The notes under the pieces: generated by a model
Databases searched by the model: none
Seen by the model: the letters and a program-made list of their open reading frames with translations, nothing else
What the model was told of the DNA's origin: nothing
Program-made: the position numbers and the translations under genes
Shown here: in pieces, positions 34,498 to 43,563 of the stretch
Layout of the letters: every line of letters begins with the position of its first letter
Numbering within the stretch: position 1 is the first letter of the stretch
DNA from: Bacillota bacterium
Lineage (GTDB): Bacteria; Bacillota; Clostridia; Lachnospirales; Lachnospiraceae
Length of the DNA: 64,000 nucleotides
Reading direction: 5' to 3'
Assembly: GCA_023410575.1 (NCBI GenBank)
Contig: JAEYPP010000043.1
Span: forward strand, 35,720-99,719

Positions 34498-36156
34498 TCA
34501 AAGCCTATGCTCTGATTCACTCCTTAATTTTTTTTCATTCCTCAAAGATAGTTCCAAATTTTCAATCACATTTTCAATCTCTTGCCCAAAATCATGATCA
34601 TAAATAAGGAATGTGTCAATAAGACTGATCTCATGGGCACGACTCTTATTAGAATTATGTAATCTTTTGTTTAAATTTAGCATCCCAATGGAATAGTTCT
34701 CATCAATATTTTCACATAACATAATCATTAATTTGTTATGTGTATATCGATAAATTTTGCCTGTATTATGAAAAGCTCGTTCCACCATCTTAGTAACACT
34801 TAGTAATATCTGATTCTTTGCATCTTGACCAAATTCATCAGCTATTTGATCGAGCTCTAATATCTCAATTTCTACCAAACCTATTTTTTTATTCTTATCA
34901 AGCGCTTCGAGAGCTTTTTTAAAAGCAATCGCATTTAAAAGCCCAGTAACTGCATCCTGATAAACTAATTGTTCTAATTCTTTATTCTGCTTATCAATCT
35001 GAACTGATCGAAAAATTGTTCCTAATCCAGTACATCCAAGATACATTAAATACCCAATTCTAATATACTTTGAATAATCACGGCTATTAGAAATGTAATA
35101 ACGAATTAAATCAGATACCGTACATACTAACATAAATATCATACTTAATCTCGTAAGTGTTAACTGTTCTATTTTACGCCTGTTTAATATAAAATCATGT
35201 AAGAAACGATAAATCGAAAAACCTAAAATCGCTACAACCGAGATATGCACAAGAAGTAAAGTATCTGGTAAATCGACAATACCAAAAATCTGTAGAGTAA
35301 GGCTGACTGCAATACTTAACAAACATAAGTCACCAATTATTCTAACCGCTTTTGAATGAGTCAAATTATGCTGCTGCGCATAATAAAGTAAAAAAGGAAC
35401 TGGACACAGAGCTAAAGAAAGATATGTGATATACTGCAATGCGTACGTATTCTGAAAGAAAAATTGCATCGTCTGTGTTTCAGTTACTGACCATATTGCA
35501 AAAGGTAGTGAAAATATACCAAGATATAATATGCTTTTGCTCATATTATAAGTTCTTCGTTTTATTAGATAAGCCACAATGAATATGAGTCCTAAACAAA
35601 AAATAAGAGCACAAATCAAAATTGATATACTATTCTTTCGAATAATTCCTGTTATAATAGTACTTTTATCTCCCAGAAAAAAATCTGTGATATGAATCGA
35701 AGCACCCGAATATACAGCTTCGTATTCTACACGTATTGTTTTTCCTCCCATTGTACTTGATAAAGGAACAAAGATATAGGAAAATCCTGGTGACTTGCTA
35801 ATTGTACTTTGCTCATCAACATTAAAAGAATAGCATTCTTTTGAATCTACATAAACCTTAACAAGTAGGTGATCACACTTAAAGCCAAGTGACGTTCCTT
35901 CTATGATTGTAGCAGGCAATGTATTGCTAATAATATAAGTTGTATTTTTAACCGTTTTACCCTTAATTGGAAGCTTTACATCAATTAAACGTCCGAACTC
36001 ATCTGTATAAATCCAACCATCATTGAATTTTTGAATCTCATCCCATTGGTAACAATCTTGTTCCTCATTATTATATGTGAGTGTAATATACATAATAAAA
36101 CCAATAACAAATGTTACAAGAATAATATACCAACGTGCTAACCGTTTCATTTGCAT
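34498..36156 (-). CDS. membrane protein with degenerate GGDEF domain
   Basis: A 552-residue protein starting at the ATG that follows GGGAGG; the longer ORF adds 18 residues without a site. One helix (about 9-25), an extracytoplasmic beta-rich domain (about 30-180) and seven hydrophobic segments (about 185-390) resemble 7TMR-DISM receptors. The C-terminal 150 residues have the GGDEF-domain entrance (YQDAVTGLLNAIAFKKALE), but the active-site loop reads RYTHNKLMIML in place of R-x-GGDEF. It is therefore unlikely to make cyclic di-GMP and may bind GTP or act as a receptor. Cotranscribed with the TPR lipoprotein. Confidence 0.8.
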   Translation of the reverse strand: MQMKRLARWYIILVTFVIGFIMYITLTYNNEEQDCYQWDEIQKFNDGWIYTDEFGRLIDVKLPIKGKTVKNTTYIISNTLPATIIEGTSLGFKCDHLLVKVYVDSKECYSFNVDEQSTISKSPGFSYIFVPLSSTMGGKTIRVEYEAVYSGASIHITDFFLGDKSTIITGIIRKNSISILICALIFCLGLIFIVAYLIKRRTYNMSKSILYLGIFSLPFAIWSVTETQTMQFFFQNTYALQYITYLSLALCPVPFLLYYAQQHNLTHSKAVRIIGDLCLLSIAVSLTLQIFGIVDLPDTLLLVHISVVAILGFSIYRFLHDFILNRRKIEQLTLTRLSMIFMLVCTVSDLIRYYISNSRDYSKYIRIGYLMYLGCTGLGTIFRSVQIDKQNKELEQLVYQDAVTGLLNAIAFKKALEALDKNKKIGLVEIEILELDQIADEFGQDAKNQILLSVTKMVERAFHNTGKIYRYTHNKLMIMLCENIDENYSIGMLNLNKRLHNSNKSRAHEISLIDTFLIYDHDFGQEIENVIENLELSLRNEKKLRSESEHRL

Positions 36157-36241
36157 AGTATCCTCCCTGTGCTTAAACCACATGAATAAAATAATTATAT
36201 AATTTATCATTCATAAGTGCAAGGAAAGATTACGGCAAAAA

Positions 36242-36298
36242 AAGAGTTGTCGCACTAATTGATGGTCTATGTAGAAATCAACTAGTGATACAACTCTT
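36242..36298 (-). terminator. terminator sharing arms with the palindrome family
   Basis: AAGAGTTGTcGCACTAaTTGAT and its near complement enclose a 13-base loop; minus-strand reading ends in TTTTTTT. The arms resemble those at 19960-19996 and 2963-3132 (GTTGTCGCACTA type). It is six bases 3' of the next gene's stop. Confidence 0.85.
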
Positions 36299-36303
36299 AA
36301 ATT

Positions 36304-36945
36304 CTAATTAATATAATTACTTATAAAGTCTTCAATGACGTCAAAGACATCTTCGGTCCAAAACTCTAAATTCGAAGTTTCCCTTATATTACAAGGAATT
36401 AATAGCATTGGTGGGATTTGCGCTTGAAGCTTTTCATATAGCATATTCATTTGTTCTTTTCCACCAAAGCTTACAATTGCTTTCACTGTTGAATGAAATT
36501 CCTTATGTGTCATTACAAATTGGTCCAAATCAACTGCTGTGTTGTTATCTTCATAAGTGGCATCTCTCCAAATAAACATATTTTGTGGTTCAATATGATA
36601 ACAAGCTGCATGTTTAGTTAAGTAAGAAACTGCACTTTGAAGCATAATTGTCTTTTCTTCATAATTAGATACTTTCACTGGTCGTTCGATCAATGCGACT
36701 ACAAAACCTCTTTGAGCGAACTGAGACAATCTTGGTATCTTATGATAGATATCCTCATTTTTCTCATTTGATGACATCATATAGACGATACATGGATATT
36801 TCTTTTCATTCTTAGGATTGTCTGGAAAGATGATTTGTAAATGGTATTCCTCTCCATCTACTATGTAGATTATGTCTTTGTGATAATTCAATATTATTTG
36901 ACCTTTTAAATCATGAGTTATATTTATCTCTTGATAAATAGCCAT
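36304..36945 (-). CDS. alpha/beta-hydrolase-like protein lacking the nucleophile
   Basis: A 213-residue protein with the strand pattern of small alpha/beta hydrolases: EYHLQIIFPDNPKNEKKYPC then IVYMMSS, the oxyanion-type strand, AQRGFVVALIERPV, a helix (AVSYLTKHA), and IEPQNMFIWRDATYED where a GxSxG nucleophile elbow would be expected. No Ser follows that strand, so it is probably not an active esterase. It ends in a helix DVFDVIEDFISNYIN. No signal peptide; ATG after GGAGG. Divergent from trkA. The fold call is by eye and moderate. Confidence 0.5.
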   Translation of the reverse strand: MAIYQEINITHDLKGQIILNYHKDIIYIVDGEEYHLQIIFPDNPKNEKKYPCIVYMMSSNEKNEDIYHKIPRLSQFAQRGFVVALIERPVKVSNYEEKTIMLQSAVSYLTKHAACYHIEPQNMFIWRDATYEDNNTAVDLDQFVMTHKEFHSTVKAIVSFGGKEQMNMLYEKLQAQIPPMLLIPCNIRETSNLEFWTEDVFDVIEDFISNYIN

Positions 36946-37088
36946 ATAATTTCCTCCATTCTGTCATCTGAATCTTACACTTAATATGTACTACTATACA
37001 TAAAGTTTACATTATATCTTAATACAATTCATTAAGAATATTATGGTAATTAAAAGAGGATTTTGAAATATAATGAAATATTTCTTAG

Positions 37089-37156
37089 AATAATGTATAA
37101 TCATAAATTAATGATATATTTATTAAAATAATGTATAATCATAAATTAATGATATA
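37089..37156 (+). promoter_or_regulatory. duplicated 30-bp promoter/operator upstream of trkA
   Basis: Two identical 30-base copies (37089-37118 and 37127-37156), 38 bases apart start to start. Each begins AATAATGTATAATCATAAAT and contains TATAAT (37095 and 37133) followed by the palindrome ATCAT-AAATTA-ATGAT. The second copy ends 14 bases before the trkA ATG. Confidence 0.7.
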
Positions 37157-37170
37157 ATCTGGAGGCAAAC

Positions 37171-38529
37171 ATGCAAATTATTATAGTTGGATGCGGTAAA
37201 ATAGGTAATAGCATCACGCAAAAATTAAGCCAAGAAGGCCATAATATAACAGTAATTGATTTGAATAGCGAAGCACTTAGAAACACTTCTACCTTATATG
37301 ATGTCATGGGAGTCATAGGGAATGGCGCAAGTTATAGCGTTCAACAAGAGGCGGAGATTACTGAAACTGATTTACTAATTGCTGTAACAGCATCCGATGA
37401 GGTTAACCTTCTATGCTGTTTAATAGCTAAGAAGGCTGGTAATTGTTCAACGATTGCGAGAGTTCGTAATCCGATTTACAATAACGAACTAAGCTATATC
37501 AAAGAAGAACTCGGTCTATCTATGTCGATAAACCCTGAATTCTCTGCCGCAACTGAAATCGCTCGTATTCTTCGTTTTCCATCAGCAATTAAGATCGATA
37601 CTTTTGCAAAAGGTAGAGTGGAACTACTAAAATTTAGAATTGAAGAAGGTTCCTCTCTCGATCAATGTACAATTAGTAATATTTCAAAAAACATAGGATG
37701 TGATATTCTAATCTGTGCTATAGAAAGAGACGAAGAAGTAATTATACCAAATGGTAATACTATGCTTTATGAAAAGGATGTTGTCTCATTTGTAGCTTCA
37801 CCACGTAATGCATCCAACTTTTTTAGAAAGATAAAAATAGAAACACATCAAGTGCATAATACCTTAATTGTAGGTGGTGGTAAAATAGCTTTTTACCTTG
37901 CAAATCAATTAATACAATCTGGAATTGCTGTTAAAATCGTCGAAAAAAATCTTCAACGTTGTGAGTTCTTAACCGAAGAGCTACCAGCTGCAACTATTAT
38001 TAATGGTGATGCAACGAATCAGGAGCTTCTATTTGAAGAAGGTCTGGCTCACTCAGATTCTTTTGTTTCTCTTACTGATATGGATGAAGAAAATATCGTT
38101 TTGTCACTATTTGCTAAAAAAAGTTCGAAAGCAAAGGTAATAACAAAAGTAAATAGAATATCCTTCGATCATGTAATCCGAGATTTTGACTTAGGTAGCA
38201 TAATTCATCCAAAGCAGATTGTCGCTGATTACATAACACGCTATGTTCGAGCAATGCAAAACTCTATTGGAAGCAATATTGAGACTTTATATAATATCAT
38301 TGAGAATAAAGCCGAAGCTCTGGAATTTATCATTCGAAGAAACTCTCCAGTAATAGGAATTCCTCTTGAACAATTGCAGCTACGAGACAATTTACTTGTT
38401 GCTTGTATCACTCGTAAAAAATCAATTATCATTCCAAGAGGAAAAGATATGATTCAAGAAGGTGATTCTGTAATTATCGTAACTACGCACACTGGATTGA
38501 ATGATATCAAAGATATACTAATACAATAA
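37171..38529 (+). CDS. trkA: Trk potassium uptake regulator TrkA
   Basis: Cytoplasmic gating subunit of the Trk K+ channel. The 452 residues contain two RCK units: each has a Rossmann RCK_N (MQIIIVGCGKIGNSI at the start and NTLIVGGGKIAFYLANQLI near 230, the latter with the GGGKIA nucleotide loop) followed by an RCK_C domain (about 140-218 and 370-452). NAD(H) or ATP/ADP binding sets channel gating. ATG after GGAGG. trkH follows after 13 bases, so the two form an operon from the duplicated promoter. Confidence 0.96.
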   Translation: MQIIIVGCGKIGNSITQKLSQEGHNITVIDLNSEALRNTSTLYDVMGVIGNGASYSVQQEAEITETDLLIAVTASDEVNLLCCLIAKKAGNCSTIARVRNPIYNNELSYIKEELGLSMSINPEFSAATEIARILRFPSAIKIDTFAKGRVELLKFRIEEGSSLDQCTISNISKNIGCDILICAIERDEEVIIPNGNTMLYEKDVVSFVASPRNASNFFRKIKIETHQVHNTLIVGGGKIAFYLANQLIQSGIAVKIVEKNLQRCEFLTEELPAATIINGDATNQELLFEEGLAHSDSFVSLTDMDEENIVLSLFAKKSSKAKVITKVNRISFDHVIRDFDLGSIIHPKQIVADYITRYVRAMQNSIGSNIETLYNIIENKAEALEFIIRRNSPVIGIPLEQLQLRDNLLVACITRKKSIIIPRGKDMIQEGDSVIIVTTHTGLNDIKDILIQ

Positions 38530-38542
38530 TTGGAGGCATTCG

Positions 38543-39982
38543 ATGAATCACTCAATGATAACCTATATCTTAGGATTTGTCCTAAAGTTTGAAGCGGCAT
38601 TTATGCTACTACCATGTATAGTTGCTATGATTTATAAAGAAAACACTGGGTTTTCTTATTTAATTATGTTTGTATTTTGTTTTGGTTTTGGCCATCTCCT
38701 TTCTCATAAAAAACCAAAAAATCAAGTATTCTATGCCAAAGAGGGATTCATTATGGTATCCCTAAGCTGGCTCGTCATGAGTGTTTTTGGGGCAATGCCA
38801 TTCGTATTTACTGGAGAAATCCCAAATTTTACTGATGCTTTATTTGAAACAATTTCTGGTTTTACAACAACAGGCGCAAGTATTCTTACTGATGTTGAAG
38901 CACTTTCTCACTGTAGTATTTTCTGGCGTAGTTTTACCCATTGGATTGGTGGTATGGGAGTATTTGTCTTTATTCTTGCTGTTCTCCCTCTTGCTGGTGG
39001 TCAAAATATTCATCTTCTTAAATCAGAAAGTCCAGGTCCAGAGGTTGGTAAGCTCGTACCACGTTTACGCCAAACCTCTCTCATCCTGTATGGTATTTAT
39101 TGTGTCATGACAATCATACAAATTGTACTTTTAGTCATAGCAAAAATGCCATTATTTGATGCTATTACGATTAGTTTTGGAACTGCGGGGACTGGTGGAT
39201 TTGGTATTAAAAATGATAGTATGGCTGGATACTCAGTTCATATACAAAATATTGTTACCATCTTTATGATACTATTTGGTGTCAATTTTAATGCCTACTA
39301 CCTTCTATTAAGAAAAAAGAGGGGAAATATTTTAAAAATGGAGGAACTTCGTTGGTATTTTGGTATCATAGCAGTGAGTATTCTAATTATTACCCTTAAT
39401 ATCAAAGATATGACTACCTCCGTTTGGTCGGCTTTTCAACAAGCAAGCTTCCAAGTCGGTTCCATAATTACTACTACTGGTTATACTACGGTTGATTTTA
39501 ACCAATGGCCAGCACTTTCAAGAAATATTCTTTTATTAATTATGATGATTGGTGCCTGTGCAGGTAGCACTGGTGGTGGTATCAAAGTATCAAGAATAAT
39601 TATACTACTTAAAAATTTTAAGAAAGAATTGCAGCGATTTATGCATCCAAGAAGTGTAAAACGAATTAAGATGGATGGTAAGATGGTTGAACCATCCATT
39701 GTGCATGGTGTTAGTGTTTTTTTAATTGCTTATATCATGATTTATGCTATCTCATGTACCATAATTTCAATAGATAATTTGGGGTTTGAGACTAACTTTA
39801 GTGCTGTCGCAGCGACTTTAAACAATATAGGACCTGGTCTTGATATGGCAGGCCCAATGAGTAACTTTAGTGTTTTCTCGCCACTATCGAAGTTTGTCTT
39901 AATGTTTGATATGTTAGCTGGACGTCTTGAATTATTCCCAATGCTACTATTGTTCTCACCTTCGATTTGGAGAGAACGTTAG
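38543..39982 (+). CDS. trkH: Trk potassium channel subunit TrkH
   Basis: Membrane pore subunit for K+ uptake. The 479 residues contain about ten hydrophobic segments in four M-P-M repeats. Selectivity-filter loops are visible: SGFTTTGASILTDVEAL, FGTAGTGGFGIKND, ITTTGYTTVDFNQW, and the later NNIGPGLDMAGPMSN. The loop GGGIKVSRIIILLKNFKKEL, which contacts TrkA, is present. ATG after TTGGAGG. Ends before a strong terminator. Confidence 0.96.
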   Translation: MNHSMITYILGFVLKFEAAFMLLPCIVAMIYKENTGFSYLIMFVFCFGFGHLLSHKKPKNQVFYAKEGFIMVSLSWLVMSVFGAMPFVFTGEIPNFTDALFETISGFTTTGASILTDVEALSHCSIFWRSFTHWIGGMGVFVFILAVLPLAGGQNIHLLKSESPGPEVGKLVPRLRQTSLILYGIYCVMTIIQIVLLVIAKMPLFDAITISFGTAGTGGFGIKNDSMAGYSVHIQNIVTIFMILFGVNFNAYYLLLRKKRGNILKMEELRWYFGIIAVSILIITLNIKDMTTSVWSAFQQASFQVGSIITTTGYTTVDFNQWPALSRNILLLIMMIGACAGSTGGGIKVSRIIILLKNFKKELQRFMHPRSVKRIKMDGKMVEPSIVHGVSVFLIAYIMIYAISCTIISIDNLGFETNFSAVAATLNNIGPGLDMAGPMSNFSVFSPLSKFVLMFDMLAGRLELFPMLLLFSPSIWRER

Positions 39983-40014
39983 TATTAAACATAAGTGCGC
40001 TCTATATTATCTTT

Positions 40015-40050
40015 ACAAGGCGTCATACTCAAATTAGTATGACGCCTTGT
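40015..40050. terminator. bidirectional terminator between trkH and L25-like gene
   Basis: ACAAGGCGTCATACT pairs perfectly with AGTATGACGCCTTGT around CAAATT. It separates convergent genes. Confidence 0.85.
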
Positions 40051-40078
40051 AAATTGTATTTCATGTTCATACAAATTA

Positions 40079-40612
40079 CTATGTAATATAAAGGATTGCA
40101 GTATCCTCTTTTAATTCGATACTTAACTTATCATTCTTCCATATTGGAAGATCTTTTAGATACAATCCTGTTCCACTCTTAACTACTGATAAGTCGATTT
40201 CAACTTCCTCAACTATATCTTGCGGCAATGATCGATACGGAATTTCGGTTAGTAATTGATTAACCATTGTCTGAACCAAATCTTTATTTCTCAGAATAAT
40301 TCTTGCAAAACTGTTCACATATTCATCTTCATTTAGTAACTGAAAAGTAATGTTCTCTAATTGATTGTTTAGTGACATAATGTCAATTTCTTTAACAATC
40401 ACATGATAATTGTCACCATCACTCGATTTCAAAGAAACTGCTCCGCCTTTTCCCTTATCTCTTAATAATTTTCTAGCATCACCATCCAAAACTTGAATGT
40501 GTATTGTTTCTTTCTTTTTTCCATCTAAAATATTACATGGTACCATTCCATTTTTTCTTATTTTCTTTGCTTTTACACTCAAATCTCTCTTTTCAAAATT
40601 TAATTCATACAT
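40079..40612 (-). CDS. ribosomal protein L25/Ctc-like protein
   Basis: A 177-residue relative of bL25 of the Ctc/TL5 long form. The N-terminal domain has the family pattern NFEKRDLSVKAKKIRKNGMV with PCNILDGKK; the C-terminal beta domain has LPQDIVEEVEIDLSVVKSG then TGLYLKDLPI. Family members bind 5S rRNA, and Ctc is a general-stress protein. This copy is divergent, with short loops and a Lys/Asp-rich middle, so whether it replaces the standard bL25 or is an extra paralogue cannot be told here. ATG after AAGGAG. Confidence 0.75.
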   Translation of the reverse strand: MYELNFEKRDLSVKAKKIRKNGMVPCNILDGKKKETIHIQVLDGDARKLLRDKGKGGAVSLKSSDGDNYHVIVKEIDIMSLNNQLENITFQLLNEDEYVNSFARIILRNKDLVQTMVNQLLTEIPYRSLPQDIVEEVEIDLSVVKSGTGLYLKDLPIWKNDKLSIELKEDTAILYIT

Positions 40613-40714
40613 GGCAATATCTCCTTATTGACTATAATCGAAAGTTTTATGGTTTCCATTATGAAAAACTCAAACACTCATTTTAATCACCTCCTTAGTT
40701 TAGATTTGTCATCT

Positions 40715-41452
40715 TTACATTACATTCCTATCATTAAAATATTCTTCGAATGTAATAAGCTTTGTTCTCGACTCTTCCTTCTCAATAACAACAAATAACC
40801 TACTTAAAATCGCCTCGACAACAGCGGTAGATACATATTTCATCTTTCTAGTTCCCCAACTTATCTTTCGCTTATCCTCTGGGAATACGCTCCAAAAATA
40901 AATAGATTCTCCCTCGGTTAACATAATTCTATACTTTTCTTCTGTAGGAATGATACCGTTAACACAATGCTGTCCAATAAAATCATCTGTTGTCATGCAA
41001 ATTCCAACAATCTTTCTTTCACTTTCCTTCTTCTCTTTTTCCTTCATAGTCAAAATGCATGCAGAATTCATGTCTATTTTTAGTGGAATCATTGTATTCG
41101 AGTTTCTTATCCTTTCGCGACCTGTGCTTAATTCACCCACAGAAAGGAAGTGGCTCAATTCCTCTTTCCTAATATCAAACACCCCATGTGCGCCTTTTGT
41201 TACGATTCGATGAAGTAATTGATTCTTTTCTTGCTCTTCTTGCTGTCTTACTTCATTAAGCTGTTCCAATTCCCTTTTAATAAAGTTCTCTGTCTTTTTG
41301 TCCATAACTTTAATAAATTTTTCAAATGATGATGGATATAAAAAACTTTTTACACAATTACCAAAATTGATTTCTACCTTTTCCTTATTTTGATTCACGA
41401 TGATACCATCGCCAAATGTTACATGTTTGATACTCTTTCCAATAATATTCAT
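40715..41452 (-). CDS. unknown protein with N-terminal SH3-like domain
   Basis: A 245-residue protein I do not recognise. The first 45 residues (GKSIKHVTFGDGIIVNQNKE onwards) follow the VxHxxFGxGxI pattern of the Tudor/SH3-like tail found in UvrD/PcrA helicases and related small domains. Residues about 48-85 are a charged coiled coil (ENFIKRELEQLNEVRQQEEQ). The remaining 150 residues contain two GIxxTxDDFIGQHCVNGIIP- and YFWSVFPEDKRKISWGTRK-type beta segments. No signal peptide. ATG after AAAGGGGG. About 100 bases separate it from the L25-like gene. Confidence 0.6.
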   Translation of the reverse strand: MNIIGKSIKHVTFGDGIIVNQNKEKVEINFGNCVKSFLYPSSFEKFIKVMDKKTENFIKRELEQLNEVRQQEEQEKNQLLHRIVTKGAHGVFDIRKEELSHFLSVGELSTGRERIRNSNTMIPLKIDMNSACILTMKEKEKKESERKIVGICMTTDDFIGQHCVNGIIPTEEKYRIMLTEGESIYFWSVFPEDKRKISWGTRKMKYVSTAVVEAILSRLFVVIEKEESRTKLITFEEYFNDRNVM

Positions 41453-41477
41453 TGTATTTCCCCCTTTCTTATAGAAA

Positions 41478-41527
41478 AACGAAGGACCTCCATACCATGC
41501 TAACGCATGAAATAAAAGCCCTTCGTT
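41478..41527 (-). terminator. terminator of the subtilase gene
   Basis: AACGAAGG and CCTTCGTT enclose a second small stem (CATGC/GCATG); the minus strand continues TTTTTC. It lies about 100 bases 3' of the protease gene and just upstream of the next start. Confidence 0.7.
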
Positions 41528-41623
41528 TATAGACGGTTCTTTTTTTTTTAATTAGTAATAGTATAACAGAATTTTAATAAAAGTCAAATTTTACTATTGT
41601 AGGATTTTTATAGAGTATAACTC

Positions 41624-43384
41624 TTATACTGGAATACTATCTCTTACACACAATGCTCCATATCCCACCTGTGGATTCGGATACTCTTGAAAACCAGGTA
41701 GCTGCCTAGCACCATTAATCAAATATGCCTTCATCTTCTCACCATACAGATAAGGATCGTTATTTTCTACGATTCCCCATTGCATTAAAAGAGCTGCTGC
41801 TCCTGTTACAAATGGTGTTGCCATGGAGGTGCCTGTTCGTGTAGTATAGCCTCCACCTGGTGATGCGGCTAATATATTCACACCAGGTGCAACTAAATCC
41901 GGTTTTATTAACATATCTCCTCGAGTGAATCCACGACCTGAGAATGGTGCATAGCTATCTGTTGTTGAGTCATAAGCTCCAACCGAAATCACATTTCTTG
42001 CTGTAGAGGGGATTGTTAATGTTGTCTCTGGAACAGGTCTTAAAAATCCTGTTTGAGTTCCGAGAGAGGCCGATGATGGCAACCATAAGTTGTAATTTCC
42101 ATCGACAATTTTATTCGGTGTTAACTCAAACTTCCAGATTCCTGAGGATAAGAACTGCTCCTGTGGTATGAATTCAAAGTATATTTCTTGCGCACGATTT
42201 ACCGGTTGAGGTTCTCCAAAATAAAGCAAAACACGTGTTTGCCTCAAATTAAACTGCTGGCTTCCCAGTACTTGTGGTATTGGACCAACACGATCTCCAC
42301 TTGGATGAATGAGACTAACCTCAAAATCATCATAATAGTTTTTCCATATTTGAACGTTTAGACCTGTAACCCCTTCTCCTACTGCCATCTCGATTACCTG
42401 ACTTACTCGTTCCTCTAAGATCCCACTTGTATGGGTTCTCGAAGCTCCTTCATTCCCTGTACCGACGATAATGTTATTTTTCCATACAGACGAGGCATCA
42501 TTAATAAAATCCTCAACAATTGTTCGTCCATCATGTGACCCATAATTATTTCCAAAGCTTAAATTAACCGCAATAGGCCGATCTAGTTGGAGTGCTGTTT
42601 TAATAACAAAGTCTACACCCGTCATTAGCTGTGTAGTAGAAGGAAAAGAATTACTAATTGGTCGTCCGAGTTTAACAATTAGTAATTCACTTTCCGTTGC
42701 AATTCCTTTGGTTCGGCCATTGGATGCTCTTCCATTTCCCGCTGCGATTCCTGCAACATGGGTACCGTGACCCGTTCCATCTATACTTGGTACAATCGAC
42801 ATACGAGCTTGCATTGAGGTTTGTATCAATGCTTGATTAATTCTTTCTTGAGTAAATAGGGTTCCTTCAACATAACCAGAAGGTGGCCCTAAATCACCAG
42901 TTGGTGCCAATGACTGATCCCAAATTGCTAGTATCCTCGTAGTACCATCCTCATTGCGAAAGTCAGGGTGAGAATAATCAATCCCTGTGTCGATAACTGC
43001 AACAATAACTCCTTTTCCACTTAAAGAAAACGGTGGTGCTTCCACAGCTGTTACACATGACTGTCTTCTCGCTTCTGCTAACTCAAAAGATAATCTTCTT
43101 GGTTTTTCAATAAATTCTATTTCTGAATATGTTGCTAGACGGTCTATTTTATCTTGCTCAATTGTGATCACTGCATAATTCGCTAATAATTCAACATAGG
43201 AAAATCCAACTTCTGATGCTACTCTCTTCAAACCTGTATTATATCTTACAATCAATTCCCATAAGTTTGTTTGCGCATTGAATCCAAAATTTAAATCCAA
43301 TGATTTACTCCGATCCTCCGCATTTGTATTCAACGCTAAGTTAAGAGGATTCTCTATTTTTTGACTATTCATATCAAACACCAA
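41624..43384 (-). CDS. Csp-like subtilisin family serine protease
   Basis: A 586-residue S8 protease. The first 95 residues form a prodomain without a signal peptide. The catalytic triad is intact: VIDTGIDYSHPDF (Asp), DGTGHGTHVAGIAAG (His) and GTSMATPFVTGAAAL (Ser). A long jelly-roll-like insertion (about 340-465) lies between the His and Ser regions, as in clostridial CspA/B/C germination proteases that cleave pro-SleC. Csp-like paralogues are common in Lachnospiraceae, so a spore role is an inference. No pro-SleC-like gene is nearby. Divergent from the TM1266 gene. Confidence 0.88.
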   Translation of the reverse strand: MVFDMNSQKIENPLNLALNTNAEDRSKSLDLNFGFNAQTNLWELIVRYNTGLKRVASEVGFSYVELLANYAVITIEQDKIDRLATYSEIEFIEKPRRLSFELAEARRQSCVTAVEAPPFSLSGKGVIVAVIDTGIDYSHPDFRNEDGTTRILAIWDQSLAPTGDLGPPSGYVEGTLFTQERINQALIQTSMQARMSIVPSIDGTGHGTHVAGIAAGNGRASNGRTKGIATESELLIVKLGRPISNSFPSTTQLMTGVDFVIKTALQLDRPIAVNLSFGNNYGSHDGRTIVEDFINDASSVWKNNIIVGTGNEGASRTHTSGILEERVSQVIEMAVGEGVTGLNVQIWKNYYDDFEVSLIHPSGDRVGPIPQVLGSQQFNLRQTRVLLYFGEPQPVNRAQEIYFEFIPQEQFLSSGIWKFELTPNKIVDGNYNLWLPSSASLGTQTGFLRPVPETTLTIPSTARNVISVGAYDSTTDSYAPFSGRGFTRGDMLIKPDLVAPGVNILAASPGGGYTTRTGTSMATPFVTGAAALLMQWGIVENNDPYLYGEKMKAYLINGARQLPGFQEYPNPQVGYGALCVRDSIPV

Positions 43385-43563
43385 GAAGTATTTAGTTATT
43401 TCAATATATGTCGATGACCTCAGATATAAACCATAAGGTAAAGTACATTTTATGAACTTAAAATTACTAATTTGTTATGTTATGTTGAATTATGTTATCT
43501 GAAATGTTAAACTCTAATCAGATATAGGTTTACCTAGAAAAAGCTTGTAAAGGAGAGCTAATT

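Noticed and set aside
37089..37156. Two identical 30-base repeats that could suggest a CRISPR array
   Set aside because: Only two copies with an 8-base gap, each carrying a promoter -10, and no cas genes nearby. Treated as a duplicated promoter/operator.
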